A stretch of 24,605 bases of DNA from a virus. Positions within the stretch are counted from its first letter, which is position 1; each line of letters starts with the position of its first letter. The notes below the pieces were generated by a model. That model searched no databases, was not told where the DNA came from, and saw nothing but the letters and a program-made list of their open reading frames with translations. A program made the translations under genes and the position numbers. Where the stretch lies: IMG/VR virus record IMGVR_UViG_3300020465_000093, positions 1 to 24,605 of that record; one strand, written 5' to 3'. Shown here piece by piece: positions 6,766 through 13,876 of the stretch.

Positions 6766-6793
6766 ATTATACACAATATTGACAAAAGGTCAA
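6766..6793 (-). promoter_or_regulatory. Sigma70 promoter, minus strand, back-to-back with the tmRNA promoter
   Basis: TTGACC (6793-6788), 16-base spacer, TATAAT (6771-6766). The -10 context is the same GTGTATAATTAAGA as at 3105. Its -35 box forms an inverted repeat (TTGAC-N5-GTCAA) with the -35 box of the plus-strand promoter at 6779. Confidence 0.75.
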
Positions 6794-6807
6794 CTCTAAG
6801 GTATAAT
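6779..6807 (+). promoter_or_regulatory. Perfect consensus sigma70 promoter of the tmRNA
   Basis: TTGACA (6779-6784), a 17-base spacer and TATAAT (6802-6807) on the plus strand match the consensus at both boxes with the optimal spacing. Transcription would start near 6814, just before the acceptor piece of the tmRNA. Confidence 0.85.
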
Positions 6808-6813
6808 TACTTT

Positions 6814-7113
6814 TGTAAATGTTGATCAAGATGAAATAAACATTTCGGACGTGGGGGCAGTACCCACCACCTCCACCAATATTGGTGGCTTATGTAATCC
6901 CTTCCGGGGGTGAACTAGTTTCGACGGGTGTGTAAAGATCTTGGGAGTTTGCGGTGATGGCACTGACCTAAACAGGCCGTTTTTAAATGCAAACAAAAGA
7001 GCATTAGGTTTTGCTGACCTAACATTATTGTTACCAAGCAAAACTGAATTGAGATTAGCGGCGTAATAACCAATGATTTCAGGGGTCTGGCCCGCCTTGC
7101 AACAGAAAGGGCC
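6814..7113 (+). ncRNA. ssrA: Circularly permuted two-piece tmRNA
   Basis: tmRNA rescues stalled ribosomes by acting first as alanyl-tRNA, then as a message for a degradation tag. Here the order is permuted. The acceptor piece comes first: T-arm GTGGG-GGCAGTA-CCCAC (6851-6867), acceptor strand CACCTCC (6868-6874) and ACCA ending at 6878. After a 27-base spacer the coding piece begins GGGGGTG (6906-6912), which pairs over 7 bp with CACCTCC (one G-U). AACTAGTTTCGACGGG follows, the hallmark tmRNA D-domain. ATCTTG (6938-6943) can pair with CAAGAT (6827-6832) as helix P2. The resume codon is GCA at 6989; the tag starts ANKRALGFAD and ends TELRLAA at 7063, before TAATAA. The stop codons lie in a helix (7023-7034 with 7063-7075), as usual. 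A GGCCC/GGGCC hairpin closes it near 7113. The exact 5' and 3' ends are estimates. Confidence 0.9.
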
Positions 7114-7121
7114 GTAAAATT

Positions 7122-7334
7122 ATGTGGAAATTATTTGCAATAATCTGTGTCCTAGTCAATGGTGAACTCCAATGCACCAACTACGACGACAGTGAAAAAC
7201 AGGTATTCAAGTCATTACAGGAGTGTGATGCCCAGGCCTCATACAGGTTTTACGGAATGGCAGAGATATTTGATGCGTACAATATCCCATATGACCAAAT
7301 GGAAGTTGGTTGTAAACAAGAGGAAGACTCTTAA
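7122..7334 (+). CDS. Small exported Cys-containing protein, paralogue of 5729-5938
   Basis: ATG at 7122 lies nine bases after the last tmRNA hairpin, so the gene is probably read through from the tmRNA promoter. The 70-residue product begins MWKLFAIICVLVNG, a signal-peptide or anchor-like stretch. It then carries cysteines and a LQECDAQAS-x-GMAEIF block matching its opposite-strand paralogue (EEQCVIQAE-x-GMVKTF). The C-terminus is acidic and contains a final GC. An AAGG overlaps the tmRNA hairpin 13 bases upstream, which could link translation to RNA processing. The function is unknown. Its stop codon shares a TTAA with the stop of the converging methyltransferase gene. Confidence 0.7.
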   Translation: MWKLFAIICVLVNGELQCTNYDDSEKQVFKSLQECDAQASYRFYGMAEIFDAYNIPYDQMEVGCKQEEDS

Positions 7335-7897
7335 TCTTTAACAGCATACCAGACACCTTTGCCTGTTACTCGGTGATTTCCACCAAAAGCCTCCGTTACT
7401 GACCTTTCAACTGTTCCCCAGTTATAATCATCTCCCATGGAATACCCACCACTTTTTAACTTGGGTAGATATGCTTCTATCTCATTTTTAACGAAAGGGT
7501 AAGAATGATCAGAATCATGAAATATGAAATCCATGGAGTTGTTGGGTATTTGGTCTATGATTGCCAGCGACCTGCCCTTTATTATGGTTATCCTGTCTCC
7601 CCATTGTCTGGCATTGTCTCTGAAATGCTTCTCATTCTTGTTGTGATCCCATACTTGATTTTCATTTGTGAACTCTTCTATGGTTAATTTCCCGTCTTTC
7701 CATCTGGGTTTCTTGTTGAATTGCCAATCATACTCTGGATTGTCAGGTTGCTCCTCCCACGAGTCAACGCAGTACATTTTCACATCTGTTTCTCGCATCA
7801 TGTAGAACGTGGTAACCCCCACCCAAACACCTAGTTCTAATCCTTGCTTCCAGTTGTTTTGCTTGGCGAATTTGGCTATTACTCTATATCTGTCCAT
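7331..7897 (-). CDS. Class I SAM-dependent methyltransferase (Methyltransf_24-like)
   Basis: The 188-residue product has the Rossmann SAM-binding loop GLELGVWVGVTT (residues 19-30), an acidic strand-2 end YCVDSW (D45), and SMDFIFHDSDHSY (121-133). KLKSGGYSMGDDYN follows, characteristic of the small methyltransferase family 24 seen next to glycosyltransferases. ATG at 7897 has GGAGA seven bases upstream and overlaps the upstream glycosyltransferase gene by 19 bases, so the two are co-translated. It probably methylates a sugar or a glycosylated intermediate; this rests on context. No export signal is present. Confidence 0.8.
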   Translation of the reverse strand: MDRYRVIAKFAKQNNWKQGLELGVWVGVTTFYMMRETDVKMYCVDSWEEQPDNPEYDWQFNKKPRWKDGKLTIEEFTNENQVWDHNKNEKHFRDNARQWGDRITIIKGRSLAIIDQIPNNSMDFIFHDSDHSYPFVKNEIEAYLPKLKSGGYSMGDDYNWGTVERSVTEAFGGNHRVTGKGVWYAVKD

Positions 7898-8586
7898 GTT
7901 GTCTCCACTGTTTTGTTCTTGCCCCTTGTTCCTTTTTCATGATACACCAGGCATTGTGAGTGTTCTAACTTATCTTTTTCTGACTTGACGTTCATATGTC
8001 TAATCCACACATTGTTTTTGAGTTCCGTGTACGGCAACTTACTAAAAAATTGTTTAATAACTTTTTGGTCCACCCCTATCATGTCAGTTTGTTCTATATT
8101 ATCTGTCATTGTTTCAGCGGCCAATAGTGCTTGTTTTTTACGTTTTGGATGAAAATGACAGAACGTGGCCATGAGTCTGTCATTAAATGTGGTAAAGGCC
8201 ATATCTTTAAACAATGTCTGTTTGTGAGCTTCACTTGGTTCTTTCAGTGCATATGCATCTACATCAGCAACTACCACTGATTGTGTGTCAAGGAGTCTGT
8301 GTCCTAATAAGATGAATCTCTGTGCTTGACAATAAGTCTCATAGGAGTACGGCCATTTCAGTATGTTGTCGTCAGTTTGACAGTAGGTGTGTGAAACACC
8401 AAGTCCGTCTAGGCGTTCCAACGACTTCTGTGAAGGGTCGATCACGTGGACATGTATTGGTAATCGCCATTTTTTTGTGAATGTCTTGTAGAATCTTGGG
8501 AAGTATCTATTGAAATATTTCTCATCACACGAGGTCAATATGAATCTCTCATGAGTGGGCCAGTCGCCTATTACATTATTGAACAT
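7879..8586 (-). CDS. Nucleotide-sugar glycosyltransferase-like protein
   Basis: The 235-residue protein begins with a Rossmann-like strand (RFILTSCDEKYFNRYFP). It has YCQAQRFILLGHRLLDTQSVVVADVDAYALKE with a D-V-D at 108-110, the metal/UDP-sugar binding DxD of GT-A folds (GT8-like layout). The ATG overlaps the stop of the 426-residue gene (TAATG), and the 3' end overlaps the methyltransferase. This suggests an operon that glycosylates and methylates a virion component or a host envelope glycan. Donor and acceptor are unknown. The DxD and context give a fair call; the precise family is uncertain. Confidence 0.7.
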   Translation of the reverse strand: MFNNVIGDWPTHERFILTSCDEKYFNRYFPRFYKTFTKKWRLPIHVHVIDPSQKSLERLDGLGVSHTYCQTDDNILKWPYSYETYCQAQRFILLGHRLLDTQSVVVADVDAYALKEPSEAHKQTLFKDMAFTTFNDRLMATFCHFHPKRKKQALLAAETMTDNIEQTDMIGVDQKVIKQFFSKLPYTELKNNVWIRHMNVKSEKDKLEHSQCLVYHEKGTRGKNKTVETTWTDIE

Positions 8587-9866
8587 TAACTAAAGGTATT
8601 TGCTGATTCGTTGAGATCCAATTGCCTTTGTATCTCATTACGATCGTGTTGGTTCATGTTGTCCAAGAGAACCTTGCTTAGGCTACTGATCATCCTGTTT
8701 GCTGTTGTGATACCCAACTGTTCACAGCTCTTGATTATCTGAGTTTCAACTGTGTATCTGTCGAAGTTGGCTGTGTCTATCCTTGTATCACGTTTTGCCT
8801 TGCCCGCCACTGCATCTAGATCAGATGGGTCTGTTACATCAGGGAGTCCGCTTACTGCCAATACCTGCTCGATTATTGAACTCTTGTCAGAGTCTGTGTC
8901 TGTCGTGTATATGGGATTTTGATTTGCCTTCTCAGTCTCATAGTTTGTGAAATAGTTTTGCCAGTTTGTGTCCTGTGCCACTGTGCTCATCAATGTTCTC
9001 AGTGTTTCGTCCTCCGCCAATGACGTGTATGCTTGTTTGTTAGACAGAAATTCAACATACGTCCTGATGCCAGTGATATTGCTGTTCTCCAAGTTGACCT
9101 GTACATTGATTTCTTCTCTGATTGCAACCAAGTCCGTTGTTGGATCACCTGGGATTTCTGATATACGAGTATTTAGGTTGGCCATGTTGCCCGCGGCTGT
9201 GTTGACCCTATTGTCTAAGGTTGTCTGGAAGTCTGTTGAATCATCTCTAATAGTTGTTAGAAAAGTGACCAACTCGTTATTTGAAAATCTCACCGCCGCT
9301 GTGGCAGTGGATAGAGCACTGGTTATCCTTGCATTCGTGTCAATCAATTGCATTATTTCTTTCAATCTTGTGAACACCGGTGCGGTGCTGTCTTCCGTAG
9401 TTGAAAATTTGTTGTTGAGTGTGCCAAAGTGATCGTTCACTCCTCTTGATTTCTCTGATGCAGGTACACCGTAAAGTTCTGGTATAGCGTCCTGTATGCC
9501 TTGCACGTTCTGTAGTATCTCTAGGAAACTGCCCTGGCCTTGTTCTCCTGTTAAGATGCTTGGATCTCCCGGTATTATAGAACCATCTATGATAGTAGCA
9601 GTATGTCTTACAACATCATTAAGGTAACGTCCAATCTGTAAATGTGGCTGTGCGTTGTACAAAGTTTCTAGTGCATCGTTTTTTTGTGTTTGTGATAAAA
9701 CTGTGTTATTGTGTATTGCCTCGTCCACGTCAAATTGAGATTTTATAAACTGGTATCCATCATCTTTATCAACCGCTTTGACATCATCCACGGCGTTCTC
9801 AAGTGCTTGGTTCGAGAAGTTAGGTTCATTCTCTACCAGTGATAATAATCCTTTGTTGACTGTCAT
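8586..9866 (-). CDS. Probable virion structural protein, 426 residues
   Basis: ATG at 9866 follows an AGGA four bases after the PAAR gene stop. The product is rich in Asn, Thr, Asp and Leu, has one cysteine, and shows several long helical segments with IPGDP turns at two places. It has no transmembrane segment. I do not recognise the family. Being sandwiched between a PAAR spike-tip gene and a glycosyltransferase, and sharing the PAAR late promoter, it is likely a baseplate, tail or whisker component. It could be the target of the downstream sugar-modifying enzymes, but that is inference. Confidence 0.65.
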   Translation of the reverse strand: MTVNKGLLSLVENEPNFSNQALENAVDDVKAVDKDDGYQFIKSQFDVDEAIHNNTVLSQTQKNDALETLYNAQPHLQIGRYLNDVVRHTATIIDGSIIPGDPSILTGEQGQGSFLEILQNVQGIQDAIPELYGVPASEKSRGVNDHFGTLNNKFSTTEDSTAPVFTRLKEIMQLIDTNARITSALSTATAAVRFSNNELVTFLTTIRDDSTDFQTTLDNRVNTAAGNMANLNTRISEIPGDPTTDLVAIREEINVQVNLENSNITGIRTYVEFLSNKQAYTSLAEDETLRTLMSTVAQDTNWQNYFTNYETEKANQNPIYTTDTDSDKSSIIEQVLAVSGLPDVTDPSDLDAVAGKAKRDTRIDTANFDRYTVETQIIKSCEQLGITTANRMISSLSKVLLDNMNQHDRNEIQRQLDLNESANTFS

Positions 9867-9869
9867 ATG

Positions 9870-10181
9870 TTATCCTGCGATCACATTAGGTGATCCCATT
9901 ATCATCTTTCCTCTATCAGCAGGGTCACCTTTCCTTGCCACCGGCTTGCCTTCTGCGAATACTGTTCTCGATCCTCTGTGGATCCTTGCAAAATGGCCTG
10001 CACAATAACATCCATCTGGAGTACACACTAATATGGTGTGTGGCAATAATGGATCACCTGGTCTTAGAACTTTTGAACCGTTTGCGAACACTGTTCTTGC
10101 TGTTGCTTTACAACCGATGACTCTGTGACAAGAGTGTCCTGTTGCGGCTAAATCTCTTTTGTCTCTTGCTATCTTTGGCAT
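9870..10181 (-). CDS. PAAR-repeat spike-tip protein (gp5.4-like)
   Basis: The start is set at ATG 10181 (MPKIARDKRDLA). The 103-residue protein matches the PAAR family: an N-terminal P-x-IAR-x-x-D, then GHSCH, a central HTILVCTPDGCYCAGHFAR, and two repeats of the TVFANG / TVFAEGKPVARKGDP type ending with a GSPNVIAG turn. PAAR proteins form the sharp cone that caps the spike of T4-like tails and type VI secretion. His and Cys residues (GHSCH, CYCAGH) probably bind the structural metal. The length is typical of phage PAAR tips. A CATAAATA octamer lies exactly five bases before the ATG. Confidence 0.9.
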   Translation of the reverse strand: MPKIARDKRDLAATGHSCHRVIGCKATARTVFANGSKVLRPGDPLLPHTILVCTPDGCYCAGHFARIHRGSRTVFAEGKPVARKGDPADRGKMIMGSPNVIAG

Positions 10182-10186
10182 GCCAG

Positions 10187-10194
10187 TATTTATG
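10187..10194 (-). promoter_or_regulatory. Late-promoter octamer CATAAATA upstream of the PAAR gene
   Basis: NATAAATA on the minus strand, five bases before the ATG at 10181. With T4 late-promoter geometry, transcription would begin on the A of the start codon. Confidence 0.55.
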
Positions 10195-10214
10195 GATGCC
10201 AAAAACCGATCGTA

Positions 10215-11315
10215 TTATAACTTAAATTTGCTGAATTGTCCTTTTTTGACGTCTTGCTTGATACCACCAACGATGTATGATTCTACTTCAGTCTCCTGCG
10301 GTGCCACCTGCATACCTTTTGAACTTAACCAGTGTTGTGTCCATGGCAATGGATTCTGTGATGCTGACACATCGTATAATGGATCAAAACCAAGTGCTTT
10401 TAATCTTTTGTTTGCGATCCATTCTACATAATTTCCTAACAATTTTTCATTAAGTCCTATTATAGATCCATCCTTGAACAAGTATCTTGCCCAAGCCTTT
10501 TCTTCTTCAACACAGTCTTTAAACATCTGGATGACAGTTTTTTCTGTGCCCTTAATTGCTTTTGTCATTTCAGCATCGTCACCCTTGTGCCATGCTTTCA
10601 AAACGTGTGTTGATAAGTTCAAGTGTGTTGCTTCGTCCCTTGCAATCAACGAAAGTATTTTTGCAGACCCTTCCATAAGTTTCAGTTCACCAAATGCGAA
10701 TGTACAAGCAAACGATACATAAAAACGTAAACCTTCTAATAAATTAACAGTGTTCATTGCAAGGTATAATTGCTTTTTGAGTTCAATCATGTCAACTTTT
10801 TTGCCAACTTGGTAATCTAACGCCATTCTGCCAAACTTATCATATTCTGCTGTCACACTTTTTGCTCTCTTTAAAATTTCTTTGTCATTTAGTATGGTGT
10901 CAAACACCTCCGAAGGATTAGCGTAAACATTTTTCATTATGTGTGTGTAGGATCTCGAGTGAATAGTTTCAAAAAAGTCCCAGGTAACGATACAACCTTC
11001 TAGTTCTGGATTGGAAACATATGGTAGGAACATTAGGCTTGGACCTCTGCCTTGCACACTGTCTAGTAGTGTTTGATACTTGAGGTTACTTGTGAATATG
11101 TGTTTTTGTTCAGGTCTAAAGTTTTGGAAGTCTGCTCTGTCCTTCTGCAGAGATACCTCTTCTGGTCTCCAAAAGTAACCAATCATAGTTTGATTAAGTT
11201 TGTCAAACTGTGGATACTTGAATTCGTCGTATCTCTGTATGCCACCGTCCTCACCAAAGAACATAGGCTGTTTAGTGAAGTCAACTTTCTCCTGGTTAAA
11301 AACTGTTTTCGTCAT
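10215..11315 (-). CDS. nrdB: Class Ia ribonucleotide reductase, small (beta) subunit
   Basis: The 366-residue protein carries the diiron-tyrosyl radical cofactor that starts nucleotide reduction. All cofactor residues are present: D85, E116, H119, the radical Y123 (ETIHSRSYTHI), E194, E228 and H231 (ARDEATH). The FFWRPEEV-like and HIFTSNLKYQTLLDS blocks are close to Escherichia coli NrdB, so this is class Ia. The C-terminus FSKFKL fits the tail that docks on NrdA. The gene lies 15 bases after nrdA in the same direction, giving the order nrdA-nrdB. The product reduces NDPs to dNDPs for phage DNA synthesis. Confidence 0.97.
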   Translation of the reverse strand: MTKTVFNQEKVDFTKQPMFFGEDGGIQRYDEFKYPQFDKLNQTMIGYFWRPEEVSLQKDRADFQNFRPEQKHIFTSNLKYQTLLDSVQGRGPSLMFLPYVSNPELEGCIVTWDFFETIHSRSYTHIMKNVYANPSEVFDTILNDKEILKRAKSVTAEYDKFGRMALDYQVGKKVDMIELKKQLYLAMNTVNLLEGLRFYVSFACTFAFGELKLMEGSAKILSLIARDEATHLNLSTHVLKAWHKGDDAEMTKAIKGTEKTVIQMFKDCVEEEKAWARYLFKDGSIIGLNEKLLGNYVEWIANKRLKALGFDPLYDVSASQNPLPWTQHWLSSKGMQVAPQETEVESYIVGGIKQDVKKGQFSKFKL

Positions 11316-11330
11316 TATAATTCTTTGCTG

Positions 11331-13685
11331 TTAGATTGTACAGGCGTCGCACTCACTGTCGTCTGCGGTTGTACTTACCTGGTCAACTGTATTTTCAGGT
11401 TCAAGGATAACATCCTCTCCGTCGTCTTCTAGTTGTGTGGCAATACCCGCTGGTTGTACATCTTCTTCCTCCCCTTTAAAATCATACGTGTTTTGATAGT
11501 AACTTGTCTTCCATCCATATTTGTATGATACAAGCATGTCCTGTGCCATCTCAGATAGAGGCACTTCATTATTTTCAAATCTCAATGGATTGTAACTCCA
11601 GTTGCCCGATATGGCCTGATCGAAATACTTCTGCATCATTGCCACAACATTGATGTATCCTTCATTGTTTGGCATATCCCACAACAATGTGTAGTCATTT
11701 TTAAGTTTAGGATAACCAGGTGCTATCTGCTTCAATGGTCCTTTTTTACTTTTCTTAATCGATAACAATGCTCTCGGTGGCTCGATTCCGTTAGTCTCGT
11801 TACTAACAACCGAAGAACTTTCCGAAGGCATCTGTGCCGACAATGTGCTGTGTCTTAGTCCATACTTGGCTATGTCTTTTCTAAGACTCTCCCATGCCAT
11901 TCTCTGTTTGTGTGGCACAATTTCGTCGACTTCCTTCTTGTAGTGATCAATTGGCAGTAAACCGTCTGCGTATTTTGTTCTTTCAAATCCTTCGCACTTG
12001 CCTTTTTCTTCCGCTATATCACAACTTGCTCTCAACAAGTAATATTGGAATGCTTCTGAAAGCCTGTCTACCAACTCCCACGCCTTAGGGTCTGAATATT
12101 TCACGCCGTTCTTTGCCAGGTAGTGTGCTAGACCGATATAGCCAATACCGAGACTTCTCCTCTTCTTGGTTGAAACTTCTGCGGCTCTCACCGGATAGTC
12201 TTGATAGTCTATGATTTGTTCTAACGCCCTAACACTTAGGTCACATATATTTTCTAGTTCACTTAGGTCATTAAGTGCACCAACGTTTACTGCGGAAAGA
12301 ATGCAAAGTGCTATCTCACCTTGTTCATCGTGTATGTCTTGTATAGGTGTTGTAGGAAGTGTAATCTCTTGACATAAATTACTCATTGAAACTTTATCTT
12401 TGAAACTTGAGTGAGAGTTACAGTGATCCAAGTTCATGATGTAGATACGTCCTGTCTCTGCTCTTTCTTTTAACAAATCAAAAAATAAATCCTGTGCGGC
12501 AACTTTTTTCTTAGGTATTGTTTTATCCGCTTCGTATTTCAAATAAAGATCATCAAACTCTTCTGTACCGAATGCCTCATAAAGTCCTGGGGCAAGATGT
12601 GGAGAGATAAGAGTAATTTCTTCTTCGTTCATAAATCTTTCATAGAACAATTTAGATATCTGTATCGAGTAGTCCATACGTCTTACTCTGTTGTCTTCTG
12701 TACCTTTGTTGTTTTTCAAAACAAGTATGTCTTCGATCTCTGGGTGCCATATTGGGAAGTGTACGGTTGCGTTTCCACCACGCACACCATTCTGTGTACA
12801 ACATCTAACAGTTGATTCGAATTTTTTTAGGAACGGAATCACTCCAGTGTGTTGGACCTCCCCTCCTCTAATTTTAGAGTTGATGCCTCTGATACGTCCT
12901 GCGTTGATTCCTATACCTGCTCTTCTGGCAACATAAAGTCCAATCGCCATATCGCTAGAAAAGATTGATGGAAGTGTATCGTCACTGTCAACAAGCACAC
13001 AACTTGCAAACTGTCTAATAGGAGTTCTCACACCTGCCATTACTGGGGTTGGTATGTTTATCTTGTGAAGTGATATTGCATCATAATATTTTTTAACGTA
13101 TGACATTCTTGATTTAGTTGGATAGTCAGCAAACAATGTTGCCGAGATCATCATGTACATGTCTTGTGGAGTCTCGTATATCTGTCCTGAACTTCTGTCT
13201 TGAACAAGATATTTGTCACATATCTGTCTAAGACCTGCATAAGTGAATTTGAGATCTCTGTCTCTTCTGATCCATGTGTTAAACTTCTTAATTTCTGTTT
13301 TAGAATATTTGTCAAGTATGCCTTTATCATAGACACCTGACCTAATATTTCTCAAAATTAATTTCAGTAATGGAATGTATTCGTATTGACCGTGTGCTTC
13401 TTTTCTTACATCATAAGAAAGTAGTCTTGCCGCCGCGTATTGATAGTTTGGTGACTCTAAACTTATTAAATCATTTGCAGAACGGACCAAAACATTTTGT
13501 ATATCTTTTGTTGTCATGCCATCATAGAATTGTATGTTGGCATTCATCTCTATCTGTGATGATGAAACTCCTGTAAGTCCTTCGCATGCCTCTTCAACGA
13601 CGAAATGAATCTTGTTAATATCAAGGTCCTCCAGCCTACCATCTCTTTTTTGAACTTTGATCGTACTAGAGTTGGTGTTGGGCAT
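11331..13685 (-). CDS. nrdA: Class Ia ribonucleotide reductase, large (alpha) subunit
   Basis: I place the start at ATG 13685 (MPNTNSSTIKVQKRDGR), 784 residues. An earlier in-frame ATG at 13733 overlaps a late-promoter octamer and adds only a lysine-rich stretch. An N-terminal ATP-cone domain begins at KVQKRDG. Active-site residues sit almost exactly at E. coli numbering: C229 and C461 (redox pair), N436, C438 (thiyl) and E440 in NLCQEI, and Y729-Y730 for radical transfer (SYYQNT). The C-terminal C-D-A-C pair (779/782) regenerates the active site. An intact ATP cone suggests allosteric control by ATP/dATP. No intron or intein is visible. Confidence 0.97.
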   Translation of the reverse strand: MPNTNSSTIKVQKRDGRLEDLDINKIHFVVEEACEGLTGVSSSQIEMNANIQFYDGMTTKDIQNVLVRSANDLISLESPNYQYAAARLLSYDVRKEAHGQYEYIPLLKLILRNIRSGVYDKGILDKYSKTEIKKFNTWIRRDRDLKFTYAGLRQICDKYLVQDRSSGQIYETPQDMYMMISATLFADYPTKSRMSYVKKYYDAISLHKINIPTPVMAGVRTPIRQFASCVLVDSDDTLPSIFSSDMAIGLYVARRAGIGINAGRIRGINSKIRGGEVQHTGVIPFLKKFESTVRCCTQNGVRGGNATVHFPIWHPEIEDILVLKNNKGTEDNRVRRMDYSIQISKLFYERFMNEEEITLISPHLAPGLYEAFGTEEFDDLYLKYEADKTIPKKKVAAQDLFFDLLKERAETGRIYIMNLDHCNSHSSFKDKVSMSNLCQEITLPTTPIQDIHDEQGEIALCILSAVNVGALNDLSELENICDLSVRALEQIIDYQDYPVRAAEVSTKKRRSLGIGYIGLAHYLAKNGVKYSDPKAWELVDRLSEAFQYYLLRASCDIAEEKGKCEGFERTKYADGLLPIDHYKKEVDEIVPHKQRMAWESLRKDIAKYGLRHSTLSAQMPSESSSVVSNETNGIEPPRALLSIKKSKKGPLKQIAPGYPKLKNDYTLLWDMPNNEGYINVVAMMQKYFDQAISGNWSYNPLRFENNEVPLSEMAQDMLVSYKYGWKTSYYQNTYDFKGEEEDVQPAGIATQLEDDGEDVILEPENTVDQVSTTADDSECDACTI

Positions 13686-13732
13686 TAAAATTTTATAATT
13701 TTTGTTTTTGATTTTCGTTTTTATTGTATCCA

Positions 13733-13740
13733 TATTTATC
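13733..13740 (-). promoter_or_regulatory. Late-promoter-like octamer GATAAATA before nrdA
   Basis: Its last A is also the A of the in-frame ATG at 13733, so transcription from it would exclude that codon and favour the start at 13685 with a leader of about 40 bases. nrd genes are usually early or middle, so this may be chance in an AT-rich gap. Confidence 0.35.
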
Positions 13741-13876
13741 TAATTCTGTGTTTATATAATTTTTTAGTCATTTTTGTCGTTGTCGTTTGGTTAAAACTGC
13801 TACGTCGTTTTGCAATTTTATAATGTACTAATATTATGACAAAAAAAGTTTTTTGTCTACTAGATAATAGATTATT
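13741..13876 (-). terminator. AT-rich intergenic region with a hairpin after the tail-fibre gene
   Basis: A 9-bp inverted repeat GACAAAAAA-N2-TTTTTTGTC lies at 13838-13857, about 20 bases after the fibre stop codon. It is symmetric, so it could stop transcription on either strand, but the stem is almost all A-T and weak. An 11-codon ORF (MTKKLYKHRIR) precedes nrdA. I see nothing else here. Confidence 0.35.

Noticed and set aside
6988-7008. A short alternative tag frame starting at ATG 6988 (MQTKEH then TAG)
   Set aside because: It does not end in an Ala-Ala degron or tandem stops, whereas the GCA-start frame does and places its stop codons in the expected helix.
6814-7113. Assignment as a cyanophage from the two-piece tmRNA
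   Set aside because: Picocyanobacteria also have permuted tmRNA, but the GGCAGTA T-loop and the lack of photosynthesis genes here favour an alphaproteobacterial host; it is not settled.
8968-9432. A 154-codon plus-strand open frame
   Set aside because: It is the antisense shadow of the 426-residue gene; the minus-strand product has coherent composition and operon context, and this one has no ribosome binding site.
13686-13733. NrdA start at ATG 13733
   Set aside because: The extra 16 residues are a low-complexity Lys/Ile/Asn stretch, the ATG overlaps a promoter-like octamer, and residue numbering from 13685 matches E. coli NrdA almost exactly.
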